Shown here: in pieces, positions 53,786 through 61,777 of the stretch
How positions within the stretch are numbered: position 1 is the first letter of the stretch
Layout of the letters: every line of letters begins with the position of its first letter
NCBI RefSeq assembly: GCF_007859675.1
Contig: NZ_CP042305.1
Location: 2,790,001 to 2,854,000 of the forward strand
Length of the DNA stretch: 64,000 nucleotides
From: Humibacter ginsenosidimutans
Lineage (GTDB): Bacteria; Actinomycetota; Actinomycetes; Actinomycetales; Microbacteriaceae
Direction of reading: 5' to 3'
Program-made: the position numbers and the translations under genes
The notes under the pieces: generated by a model
Database searches by the model: none
Told to the model about the DNA's origin: nothing
Seen by the model: only the letters and a program-made list of their open reading frames with translations

Positions 53786-54444
53786 GCGTCGCCGCGATCG
53801 GTGCCGTGGTGTTGCTGGCCGCGATCCTGATCGACCGCGCAGCGGAGCTGGTCGTCTCGGCGCGCAACTCGCGCTGGTCGCTGGCGCACGGTGGCCGGGA
53901 GTACGCGCGCGGACAGATCGCGCCGATGGTCATGATGCACGCAGGGCTCGTGCTCGGATGCATCGTGGAGTGGTGGCTGGCCGGGGTGTTCCTGCCGTGG
54001 TTGGGCTGGCCGATGCTCGCACTGGTCGTGCTGGCCAACGTGCTGCGCTGGTGGTGCGTCGGCACGCTCGGCCGTCAGTGGAGCACGCACGTCATCGTCG
54101 TTCCCGGCCTGCACGTGGTGCGGCGGGGGCCGTACAGGCGGCTGCTGCACCCGAACTATCTCGCGGTCGCGATCGAGGGTGCGGCTCTTCCACTCGTGTT
54201 CGCAGGATGGATCACCGCGCTCGTGTTCACCGTGCTCAACGCCGTGTTCCTGCTCGGATTCCGCATCCCGGCCGAGGAGCGCGCGCTGCGCGAACTCGAC
54301 GAGTCCACCCTGCCAGCTCAGCGAGCGCAGCGAGTCGAAGCGCCCGAAGCATCCGAGTCAGCAGGGCCAACGGCCATCGCGTCGCGGCGCCGCTCGATTC
54401 GCGATGCTCGCTCGGGGAGCGGGCGAAGCTCGAGCGACTCGTGA
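53782..54444 (+). CDS. Isoprenylcysteine carboxyl methyltransferase-like membrane enzyme
   Basis: The 220-residue protein has about five membrane segments, then the ICMT/PEMT SAM-binding signature GPYRRLLHPNYLAVAIEGAALPLVF followed by FRIPAEERALREL. In the srs operon a homologue O-methylates the resorcinol ring. The last about 45 residues (QRAQRVEAPEASESAGPTAIASRRR...) are low-complexity and appear to be read from a palindromic repeat inserted at the 3' end. Start overlaps the PKS stop by 4 nt; the stop overlaps the next GTG. Confidence 0.88.
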   Translation: MSVAAIGAVVLLAAILIDRAAELVVSARNSRWSLAHGGREYARGQIAPMVMMHAGLVLGCIVEWWLAGVFLPWLGWPMLALVVLANVLRWWCVGTLGRQWSTHVIVVPGLHVVRRGPYRRLLHPNYLAVAIEGAALPLVFAGWITALVFTVLNAVFLLGFRIPAEERALRELDESTLPAQRAQRVEAPEASESAGPTAIASRRRSIRDARSGSGRSSSDS

Positions 54445-55505
54445 CGCCCGACACCAGGCTGGCCATCGTCGGCGGCGGCCCCGTCGGGTTGGTGACGGCC
54501 CTGATCGCGGCCGACGCCGGGCTCGACCCCGTCGTCATCGAGCCACGCGCGACACCCATCGACAAGGCGTGCGGCGAAGGCCTCATGCCGGGCGCGCTGC
54601 GGCTGGTGCGCGAGCTCGACCTCGATCCGCCGGGAGCGCCGTTGCGCGGAATAGCGTACGTGCAGGGGGCGAAGCGGGCCGAGCATCTCTTCGCAGGCGA
54701 GGGCGGCCGGGGCGTGGAGCGCACCGTGCTGCACGCGACGATCGCGGCGCGGGTGGCCCAGCAGGGCATCCCTGTCGTCGCGGGCCGAGTGGATGCCGTC
54801 GAGCAGCACGACGCGTGCGTGACGCTCTCCGGTCCGGGACTGGAGCCGCTCACGGCCGGATACGTCGTCGGCGCCGACGGGCTGCACTCCGCGGTGCGCG
54901 AGCTCGTGGGGCTCACCAGGGAGCCCCAGCGGGCATCCCGTCGCCGCTACGGACTGCGGCGCCACTACGCCCTGGCGCCGTGGAGCGATCTCGTCGAGGT
55001 GCGGTGGACGCCCGACGTGGAGTTCTACGTGACGCCGCTCGGCCCGAGGTCGGTCGGTGTCGCACTGCTCGGCCCCCGCGGTGTGGACTTCGGCACGGCG
55101 CTTGCCGCGGAGCCGGAACTCCGCGCTCTGCTCAGTGCTGATGCCCGTGGCGAGTCGCCCGATCAGACCGGGTCGACGCGCGGCGCCGGTCCGCTGCTGC
55201 AGCGCACGAGCGCGCGCACGCGCGGCCGCGTGCTTCTGGTGGGGGATGCCTCCGGCTACGTCGACGCGCTCACCGGCGAGGGTCTGCGCCTCGGGTTCGC
55301 CCAGGCACGCGCGGCCGTGAGCGCGATCATCGCGGGTGATCCGCACGGATACGAGCGCGAGTGGGCGGCGCTCACCCGGGGCTTCCGAGGCATGACGAGC
55401 GGACTTGTCGCCGCGGCACGTTCGCCGCTGCGCACCGCGATCGTGCCCGCGGCGGTACTGCTGCCTGGCGTCTACGGAGCGATCGTCGAGCGACTCGCCA
55501 GGTAG
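54441..55505 (+). CDS. FAD-dependent oxidoreductase (SrsC-like hydroxylase)
   Basis: The 354-residue protein starts GTG. It has the FAD-binding motif LAIVGGGPVGLVTALIAADAG with GxGxxG, ACGEGLMPGALRLV, the DG motif VVGADGLHSAVRELVG, and the second FAD motif RVLLVGDASGYVDALTGEGLRLGFAQA. It belongs to the p-hydroxybenzoate hydroxylase/geranylgeranyl reductase superfamily. In srsABC clusters a homologue hydroxylates the methylated resorcinol to a quinone precursor. It overlaps the methyltransferase stop by 4 nt. Confidence 0.9.
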   Translation: MTPDTRLAIVGGGPVGLVTALIAADAGLDPVVIEPRATPIDKACGEGLMPGALRLVRELDLDPPGAPLRGIAYVQGAKRAEHLFAGEGGRGVERTVLHATIAARVAQQGIPVVAGRVDAVEQHDACVTLSGPGLEPLTAGYVVGADGLHSAVRELVGLTREPQRASRRRYGLRRHYALAPWSDLVEVRWTPDVEFYVTPLGPRSVGVALLGPRGVDFGTALAAEPELRALLSADARGESPDQTGSTRGAGPLLQRTSARTRGRVLLVGDASGYVDALTGEGLRLGFAQARAAVSAIIAGDPHGYEREWAALTRGFRGMTSGLVAAARSPLRTAIVPAAVLLPGVYGAIVERLAR

Positions 55506-55515
55506 CGGCATCCCG

Positions 55516-56214
55516 TCACGGCAGCAGCAGGCCCCGCAGCTGGTCCGTGGAGTGCACGACGGCCATGGCGCCGACGGCCTCGACCGGCGAGCCGTAGCCC
55601 CACTCGACGATGATCGAGGGAACGTCGTTCTCTTCCGCGCCGAGCACGTCGTGTCCTCGGTCGCCGACCATCACGAGACGGTCGGTGCCGATGCCCTTCA
55701 GCTCGAGCTGCTCGCGCACCCAACGGATGACGTCGGCCTTGGTGGCGTTCGCCCCGGAATCGGGCGAGCCGCCGACGACGGTGAAGTACGGGAGAAGTCC
55801 GAAGTGCTCGAGAATGCGGGTCGCGCGGCCCGTTGGCTTGCTGGTCGCCAGCGCCACCGGAACGCCCGCCTCGCGCAGCGAGTGCAGCAGGCCGAGCACG
55901 CCGGGGAAAACGGCGTTGCCGTGCAGGTCGGTGAAGTCGGCATGCGCCCTATAGGCGACGACGGCCGCCTCGGTCTCATCGTCGGTGAGCCCGAACGAAC
56001 GCAGCGTCTCGTGCAGCGGGGGGCCCACGTGCACGGTGAGGGAGTCGGGGTCGTCGACCGGATGTCCGATCTCGGCGAGAGCGGTCGCGAGCGACTGCGT
56101 GATGCCGGGGGCGGAGTCGGTGATGGTGCCGTCGAGGTCGAACAGCACAGCCGACCACGCGGTGGCGGTGGCTGTAGGGGGCTGTTCGCTCATGATCGAA
56201 GTCGGGATAGTCAT
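55516..56214 (-). CDS. HAD hydrolase, phosphoglycolate phosphatase-like
   Basis: The 232-residue HAD-family protein has motif I FDLDGTITDSAPGI, motif II ALATSKPTG, motif III Lys in ATKADVI and motif IV VMVGDRGHDVLGA. The cap domain lies between I and II, as in Gph/PGP phosphatases. The substrate is uncertain (phosphoglycolate, pyrophosphate or sugar phosphates). A second ATG at codon 8 (MSEQPP) is possible; no strong signal separates them. It converges with the PKS cluster and ends 11 nt from it. Confidence 0.88.
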   Translation of the reverse strand: MTIPTSIMSEQPPTATATAWSAVLFDLDGTITDSAPGITQSLATALAEIGHPVDDPDSLTVHVGPPLHETLRSFGLTDDETEAAVVAYRAHADFTDLHGNAVFPGVLGLLHSLREAGVPVALATSKPTGRATRILEHFGLLPYFTVVGGSPDSGANATKADVIRWVREQLELKGIGTDRLVMVGDRGHDVLGAEENDVPSIIVEWGYGSPVEAVGAMAVVHSTDQLRGLLLP

Positions 56215-56486
56215 GGCCGGGCCATGCTACGACCTTTTCTTCCGCGCCGCCTGCACACGGGTCGGTGCCGGCGGAGATCCGTCGCTCGGAGCCGGTTCGA
56301 TTCCACGCCCGATTCGACACGGGATCGGACACGGTGATGCGACCGAATCCAGGTCTTTCGGAAGATGCCTCGGATCATGAGATCTGCTCGCTTCTTCGAA
56401 CTCGCGTCTGCGAAAGAGGAAATGAATTGCCCTCTAAATGTCGGTCGGTATTCCCTTGCTCACGCGCCCTTGCATAGGGTTATCGC

Positions 56487-56831
56487 ATGGCAAAGAAAAC
56501 AACCGTGGTCTTGGTCGATGATATCGACGGCATTGAAATCGAAAACGGCAAGGGTGAAACCGTCTTCTTCGCCCTCGACGGGGTTTCATACGAGATCGAT
56601 CTGAACGACGCCAATGCGAAGAAGCTTCGCAACGCGCTCGAAACCTATGTGGAAGCCGGTCGGCGTACCGCCCGCTCCACTCGCGGCGCCGTCGCATCCC
56701 GCTCGTCGCGCGGATCATCCAAAGAAGACCTCGGTGCTGCACGGGAATGGCTGCGTGCACACGGCCACACCGTGTCCGACCGGGGTCGCATTCCTGCGAC
56801 GCTTCTCGAGGAGTACCGGGCGAACGCCTGA
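56487..56831 (+). CDS. lsr2: Lsr2 nucleoid-associated protein
   Basis: The 114-residue protein has the N-terminal dimerisation domain (KKTTVVLVDDIDGIEIENGKGETVFFALDGVSYEIDLNDANAKKLRNAL) and the C-terminal DNA-binding domain with LGAAREWLRAHGHTVSDRGRIPATLLEEY, whose RGR enters the minor groove of AT-rich DNA. Lsr2 silences horizontally acquired and AT-rich genes and bridges DNA. TAGGGT at 56475-56480 ends 6 nt before the ATG, so the message is leaderless. The 5' region (56370-56560) is noticeably richer in A+T than its surroundings, consistent with autoregulation. Confidence 0.95.
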   Translation: MAKKTTVVLVDDIDGIEIENGKGETVFFALDGVSYEIDLNDANAKKLRNALETYVEAGRRTARSTRGAVASRSSRGSSKEDLGAAREWLRAHGHTVSDRGRIPATLLEEYRANA

Positions 56832-56917
56832 AGATCGCTTCACCGTGTCGCCGCGGCGTCGAAATGCTCGTCGGAGCCGGATGCCGCGGCGATGTCGTGT
56901 CTGTCGCAGGGAATTGC

Positions 56918-57613
56918 TCAGAACAACCGGCTCAGTGAATCGTCGATTCCGCGCATTTCGTCGTAGTCGAGAACGACGCAGCGGATGCCGCGGTCTTCGG
57001 CCAGCGTGCGAGCCTGGGGTTTGATCTCCTGCGCGGCGAATACCCCGCTCACGGGTGCGAGCAGCGGATCGCGGTTCATCAGTTCGAGATACCGAGTGAG
57101 CTGTTCGACGCCGTCGATGTCGCCACGTCGCTTCAGCTCGACGGCGACGGACCGTCCGTTCGCGTCGCGGGCGAGGATGTCGACGGGGCCGATCGCCGTC
57201 ATGTATTCGCGTCGCACGAGTGTGTGCCCGTCTCCGAGCAGATGGATCTGCTCCGCGAGCAGCTTCTGCAGGTGAGCCTCCACCCCGTCCTTCTGCAGCC
57301 CGGGGTCGATGCCGAGCTCGTGGCTGGAATCGTGCAGCACCTCGTGCACGCTCACGATGAGTCGGTCGGAGGTCTTCGTGTGGGTGACCGTCCAGATCTC
57401 GGTGGCACCGGCATCCGTCTGATCGGAATCGGGCTCGGAGACCGAGAAGGTGCAGGGCGGGCTCATCCAGTTGAGTGGCTTGTAGGAGCCGCCGTCCGAG
57501 TGCACGAGCACGCTGCCGTCGGCCTTGATGACCAGCAGCCTGGTGGCCAAGGGCAGGTGGGCGCTCAGGCGTCCCGCATAGTCGACAGAGCACCGAGCAA
57601 CAACCAACCGCAC
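56918..57613 (-). CDS. nucS: Endonuclease NucS
   Basis: The 231-residue protein is NucS/EndoMS, the mismatch-specific endonuclease that replaces MutS/MutL in most actinobacteria. It has an N-terminal DNA-binding domain ([43 protein letters not shown]) and a C-terminal nuclease domain with [36 protein letters not shown]. The C-terminus DDSLSRLF resembles a clamp-binding peptide. The GTG start is preceded by TACCCT (57620-57625, minus strand), 6 nt away, so the message is leaderless. It diverges from the SDR gene. Confidence 0.95.
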   Translation of the reverse strand: MRLVVARCSVDYAGRLSAHLPLATRLLVIKADGSVLVHSDGGSYKPLNWMSPPCTFSVSEPDSDQTDAGATEIWTVTHTKTSDRLIVSVHEVLHDSSHELGIDPGLQKDGVEAHLQKLLAEQIHLLGDGHTLVRREYMTAIGPVDILARDANGRSVAVELKRRGDIDGVEQLTRYLELMNRDPLLAPVSGVFAAQEIKPQARTLAEDRGIRCVVLDYDEMRGIDDSLSRLF

Positions 57614-57731
57614 CCGATGAGGGTAACGGAGAATCGGCGCGCCGAATGCTCATGCTCATCTGGGTCGCCCGCGCGGGCGTCACGACGGATCAGCCAGGCG
57701 GGAGTGCTGCCGCTCGCCGTAGCCTTGGCGC

Positions 57732-58505
57732 ATGGCTGACAACGGTGGAGACCTGCGGGGGACTGTCGCGCTCGTGACCGGGGCGTCGAGCGGCATCGGG
57801 GAGGCGACCGCGCGTGCGCTCGCCGCCGAAGGGGCATCCGTGGCCCTCGTCGCCAGGCGTGGCGATCGACTGGAGCGGCTCGCCGGTGAACTCGCCGGGC
57901 CGGGCGTGCGTGTGCTGCCGGTCGAGGCCGACATCACCGATCGCGACCAGGCGAGAGCGGCGGTGGCGCGCACGGTGAACGAGCTCGGCAGCCTCGACAT
58001 CCTGGTGAACAACGCTGGCGTGATGCTGCTCGGACCCATCGATGGCGCGCCCATCGACGAGTGGGACAGGATGCTCGACCTCAACCTGCGCGCGCTGCTG
58101 TCGGTGACCGAGGCGGCGCTTCCGCATCTGCTGCACGCGGCCGAGTCCGGGCCGCGACGCGTCTCCGACCTCGTCAACATCTCGTCGACGGCCGGCCGCC
58201 AGGTGAAGCGAGGCTCCGCCGTCTACAACCTCACCAAGCACGGTGTCGGGGCGTTCAGCGAGTCGTTCCGACAGGAGTTCAGCAGGCGGCACGTGCGTGT
58301 CGGCGTGGTCGAGCCCGGCGCCGTCGACACCGAGTTGCGGGACCATCTGCGGCCGGAGGTGCGCGAGGCGCAGGCGCAGCGCATGGCGAGCATGGAGCGG
58401 CTGCAGGCGGCGGACATCGCCGAGGCGATCCGGTTCATGGTCACCAGACCGCGCCATGCGATGGTCAACGAACTGCTGGTGCGCCCGACCGAACAAGACG
58501 ACTGA
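57732..58505 (+). CDS. Short-chain dehydrogenase/reductase
   Basis: The 257-residue classical SDR has TGASSGIGEATARAL, NNAGVM, the catalytic Ser in ISSTAGRQ, and YNLTKHGV with Lys (YxxxK). The specificity is unknown. TAGCCT at 57720-57725 ends 6 nt before the ATG, a leaderless start. A 43-nt gap separates it from the next plus-strand gene, which has its own leaderless signal. Confidence 0.92.
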   Translation: MADNGGDLRGTVALVTGASSGIGEATARALAAEGASVALVARRGDRLERLAGELAGPGVRVLPVEADITDRDQARAAVARTVNELGSLDILVNNAGVMLLGPIDGAPIDEWDRMLDLNLRALLSVTEAALPHLLHAAESGPRRVSDLVNISSTAGRQVKRGSAVYNLTKHGVGAFSESFRQEFSRRHVRVGVVEPGAVDTELRDHLRPEVREAQAQRMASMERLQAADIAEAIRFMVTRPRHAMVNELLVRPTEQDD

Positions 58506-58548
58506 GACGCCGACGTGCGGTGTCGGCCGTTCGCACTAGCGTGCCCGC

Positions 58549-58965
58549 ATGGATGCGACGTCAGCACTTCTCGGCCTCATGGAGGCCATCGACCAGCATC
58601 GCTGGAATGATCTCGAGCACTACCTGCATGAGGACTTCGTGTGCCGGCTCGTGCACACCGGTGAGGTCTTCGACCGGCCGACGTGGATCACGTTCAACGC
58701 GGACTATCCGGGATTCGATCGCCTGCGGGTCGAGCAATCGGTCGGCGGGTCCGGCGAGGCGGCATGCCGTTCGCACGTCACGGGCCACGGACAGCACGGG
58801 CTCGAGCACTTCGAGTGCGCATCGTTCGCGCGCATGCGCGACGGGCTGATCGTCGAGCTGACCGAGGTCTGGACGGATGTCGCCCAGTCGGCGCCGCCGG
58901 GCACGCGGCCTGCTGGCGGGGTTGCGATGGTGCCGCCCGCTGCTGACACCGGCGAGAGATCCTAG
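58549..58965 (+). CDS. SnoaL/NTF2-like protein
   Basis: The 138-residue protein has the NTF2-like alpha+beta pattern: N-terminal helices (SALLGLMEAIDQHRWNDLEHYLHEDFVCRLVHTGEVFDR) and strands (GEAACRSHVTGHG...FECASFARMRDGLIVELTEVWTDVA). Such folds act as small-molecule isomerases, hydrolases or binding modules; no active site can be assigned. TAGCGT at 58537-58542 ends 6 nt before the ATG. Its stop overlaps the convergent MFS gene by 4 nt. Confidence 0.78.
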   Translation: MDATSALLGLMEAIDQHRWNDLEHYLHEDFVCRLVHTGEVFDRPTWITFNADYPGFDRLRVEQSVGGSGEAACRSHVTGHGQHGLEHFECASFARMRDGLIVELTEVWTDVAQSAPPGTRPAGGVAMVPPAADTGERS

Positions 58966-60290
58966 ACGGGCTTGCTCTCCCTGTCGGTGCTCGCGGCCGT
59001 GGCGGCGATCGCACCGAGCGGCCCTCGGTGCCGCAGCGCCGGCGCACAGACGAACGCCGCGACGAGCAGCACGAGCACCACGTACAGGGCGTTGAGGATG
59101 CCGACCTGCTGGCCGAGGAATCCGATGATCGGCGGTCCGGCGAGGAACGCGAGATAGCCGATCATCGCGACGGCCGAGACGCGTGCCGTCGCGTTCTTCT
59201 CGTCGTCGGCGGCAGCCGACATGCCGAGCGGGAACCCGAGCGATGCCCCGAGACCCCACAGCACGACACCCGTGATGTAGGCGGCAGGATGCGGCAGCAG
59301 GATGAACGCGAGCAGTCCGACGACACCGAGTCCCGCGGTGAGGCGAATGGCCCACACCCGGCCGATCCGGTCCACCAGCGGACCGCCGGCGATGCGACCC
59401 ACGGTCATCGCGGCGACGAACACGTCGAGCACGAGAGCGCCGCCCGCGTTGGTGAGGCCGTGACCGTCGACCGACGCGAGCGCGATCCAGTCGTTCGCCG
59501 ACCCCTCGGCGAACGCCATGCCCAGCATCACCACGCCGATCAGCACGAGACGCCAGTCGGCCCACACGGTCAGCTGCGACTTGACGGTCTCGCCGAAGGT
59601 GCGGCGCCGGGGGGCGACGGCGACCGAGGGATCGTCGAAGGCGTCGAGGGATGCCTGCGCCGCGGCATCCGCGTCGAGCAGATCCTGCGTGTTGGGCACG
59701 TAGCGCACCGCGACGAGTCCGACGCCGATGGTGATGACGGCCATCACGGTGAAGTGCCAGAAGACGGAGATGCCCAGTGCCGCGCAGGCCGCGCCGATCG
59801 CTGCGCCGGCGACGGTGCCGATGCTGAAGCACGCGTGCATGAACGGCATGATGGTGCGGCCGATGCGCTTCTCCACGGCGGCGGCGGAGACGTTCATCAT
59901 CACGTCGACGGCGCCGTTGCCGAGGCCGAGCAGGGCGAGTCCGGCGATGACGACGGGCAGGGAATTCACGACGACGGCGCCGAAGCCCACGACGGCGAGG
60001 CCGAGGCCTGCGCCGGACGCGACGATGGCGATACCGGCCTTCGTGCCCACCCGCGCCTGCAGCGGCGGTGCGATGACGAGTCCGATGATGGCGCCGACCG
60101 ACACGCCGAGCAGGATCAGGCCGACGACGTCGGTCGCCAGGTGCAACGAGTCGCGCACGCCGGGCACGCGGGAGACCCAACTGGAGAGGAAGAGGCCGCT
60201 CACGATGAAGATCGCGATCAGCGCGTTGCGCCAGGCGCGGAGTTCGGGGGCCGGGCGCGTGCGCGGCGCAGCTGTGGTGGTGCGTGCCAT
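58962..60290 (-). CDS. MFS transporter (FucP/YbjJ-like)
   Basis: The 442-residue protein has twelve membrane segments with IAIFIVSGLFLSSWVSRVPGVRDSLHLATDVVGLILLGVSVGAIIGLVIAPPLQARVG at the start and GNGAVDVMMNVSAAAVEK and FAEGSANDWIALASVD, typical of the YbjJ/FucP-like MFS group. The substrate could be a sugar or metabolite. ATG 60290 is chosen, since the frame upstream to 60425 has no conservation. It diverges from a LacI regulator with an operator-like palindrome between, so it may be the regulated target. Confidence 0.88.
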   Translation of the reverse strand: MARTTTAAPRTRPAPELRAWRNALIAIFIVSGLFLSSWVSRVPGVRDSLHLATDVVGLILLGVSVGAIIGLVIAPPLQARVGTKAGIAIVASGAGLGLAVVGFGAVVVNSLPVVIAGLALLGLGNGAVDVMMNVSAAAVEKRIGRTIMPFMHACFSIGTVAGAAIGAACAALGISVFWHFTVMAVITIGVGLVAVRYVPNTQDLLDADAAAQASLDAFDDPSVAVAPRRRTFGETVKSQLTVWADWRLVLIGVVMLGMAFAEGSANDWIALASVDGHGLTNAGGALVLDVFVAAMTVGRIAGGPLVDRIGRVWAIRLTAGLGVVGLLAFILLPHPAAYITGVVLWGLGASLGFPLGMSAAADDEKNATARVSAVAMIGYLAFLAGPPIIGFLGQQVGILNALYVVLVLLVAAFVCAPALRHRGPLGAIAATAASTDRESKPV

Positions 60291-60646
60291 GTGTGTTCGA
60301 TCTCGAGGGTCGGTGTTCGACGGGGCGGTGCTTCTCGGGCGGCCACCGAGCGGGCGGCCGCCCGAGGCAGCGGGCGGACGTGCACCGTGCAAACGCCCCC
60401 ACGGCTCCGGTGCCGACGCGTCCACCGCGCTCCGTGTGAGGGAGTCGCGGCCGATCCGGTCCGCTCGAATCGATTCGACTGCGTCTTTCGCCTAAGCTAG
60501 CGAATCGGATGCGGCTCGTCAAGATGCCGTGCTCCACGGCCCGCGCTCCCCGGCGCGAGTCGACCCGCATCGCCCGTTCCCCGGGCGACACGGTTCCATG
60601 CACCCGGGAGGCGGCCGTCGTCGCCTGCCATCGGAAGGGGAGTCGG
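60291..60646. promoter_or_regulatory. Divergent MFS-LacI promoter region with LacI-type operator
   Basis: This 356-bp gene-free region separates the two divergent genes. A perfect palindrome TCGAATCGATTCGA at 60465-60478 has the CG-centred symmetry typical of LacI-family operators. A second near-palindrome, CTAAGCTAGC at about 60492-60501, lies beside it. Either promoter could be controlled there. The remainder is GC-rich with no recognised signals; GAAGGGGAG before ATG 60647 is the regulator's ribosome-binding site. Confidence 0.6.
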
Positions 60647-61759
60647 ATGCCCGATCACGATCCCGCGCGGCCCACGCTGGCCGACGTCGCGGCCAAAGCG
60701 GGAGTCTCCGCCTCGACCGCGTCGCTCGCCTTCAGCGGGTCGGGTCCCGTCGCAGAAGCGACGAGGGAGCGCGTGCTCGCCGCGGCCCGCGAACTGCACT
60801 ACGCCGGGCCGGACCCCCGTGCTCGCTCGCTGCGACGCGGCCGTTCCGGCATCATCGGCGTCGTGCTCGAGGAGCGGGTGCGCGAGGCGTTCCGTGACCC
60901 GATCCAGATCGCGCAGTTCGACGGCCTCTCCGAGGAGATCGGTCACATCGACGCCGCGCTGCTCATCCTCGCGGCGGCCGGCCCGGCGCAGCCGCTCGCA
61001 GGAGTCAAGGCCATGCCCGCTCAGGTGGTGCATCCCGTCACCGTCGAAGACGCTCCGATCGACGCCGCCGTTCTGTTCGGATGCACGCCGCGCCTCAACG
61101 ACAGCATCGCCACGCTGCGCAATCGCGGGCTGCCGATCGTCGCCATCGAGGGCTTCCCCGCCGACGAGGTTCTGCTCATCGACCAGGACAACCGCGACGC
61201 CACCGAACGCGGCGCCCGGCACCTGCAGCAGCTTGGGCACACGAAGGTGGCGATCATCACGCTGCCCCTGGATGCCGCCCATCACCGCGGTCTCGTCACC
61301 GACGAGCTGCTCGCCATCAGCTCGTCCGCCACGGCGCTCCAGCGACTCGAGGGCGCCCGTGCCGTGTTCCCGGATGCCGTCGCCTACGCCGCCGCAGGAA
61401 GCTACGTCGACGAGGGCCGCCGCGCCGCCCGCGAGATCCTGTCGGTGCCGGAGGACGAGCGGCCCACCGCGATCATCGCGCAGAGCGATCTGCTGGCGGT
61501 CGGCGTGATCCGGGCGGCGGAAGAGCTCGGCATCGCCATTCCCGAACAGCTCAGCGTGATCGGCTTCGACGGCGTGCGTGTCGACGGGTTGTGGCCGTAC
61601 GAGCTCACGACGCTCGAGCAGCCCGCATATGAGAAGGGGCGCGCGGCCGGCCGCGCGATCGTCGCCATGCTCAGGGGCGAGCAGGCGGAGGCCGTCGCGT
61701 TCACGAGCGTGCTCCGCGTCGGCAACACGACGGCGGTGCCCGGCGTCAGCGCTCGCTGA
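60647..61759 (+). CDS. LacI family transcriptional regulator
   Basis: The 370-residue protein has the N-terminal helix-turn-helix PTLADVAAKAGVSASTASLAFSGSGPVAEATRERVLAAARELHY and hinge DPRARSLRRGRSGIIGVV, then a periplasmic-binding-protein-like ligand domain (VLFGCTPRLNDSIATLRNRGLPIVAIEGF...ATERGARHLQQLGHTKVAIIT...AEELGIAIPEQLSVIGFDG). The ligand is unknown, presumably a sugar. GAAGGGGAG (60634-60642) precedes ATG 60647, so this start is chosen over the in-frame 60509 codon. Confidence 0.92.
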   Translation: MPDHDPARPTLADVAAKAGVSASTASLAFSGSGPVAEATRERVLAAARELHYAGPDPRARSLRRGRSGIIGVVLEERVREAFRDPIQIAQFDGLSEEIGHIDAALLILAAAGPAQPLAGVKAMPAQVVHPVTVEDAPIDAAVLFGCTPRLNDSIATLRNRGLPIVAIEGFPADEVLLIDQDNRDATERGARHLQQLGHTKVAIITLPLDAAHHRGLVTDELLAISSSATALQRLEGARAVFPDAVAYAAAGSYVDEGRRAAREILSVPEDERPTAIIAQSDLLAVGVIRAAEELGIAIPEQLSVIGFDGVRVDGLWPYELTTLEQPAYEKGRAAGRAIVAMLRGEQAEAVAFTSVLRVGNTTAVPGVSAR

Positions 61760-61777
61760 GCTCAGGGAGCAGGGTGA

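Noticed and set aside
59028..60500. 490-codon plus-strand frame opposite the MFS gene at 58962-60290
   Set aside because: His/Asp/Glu/Arg-rich shadow of a membrane-protein gene; no start signal and no domain.
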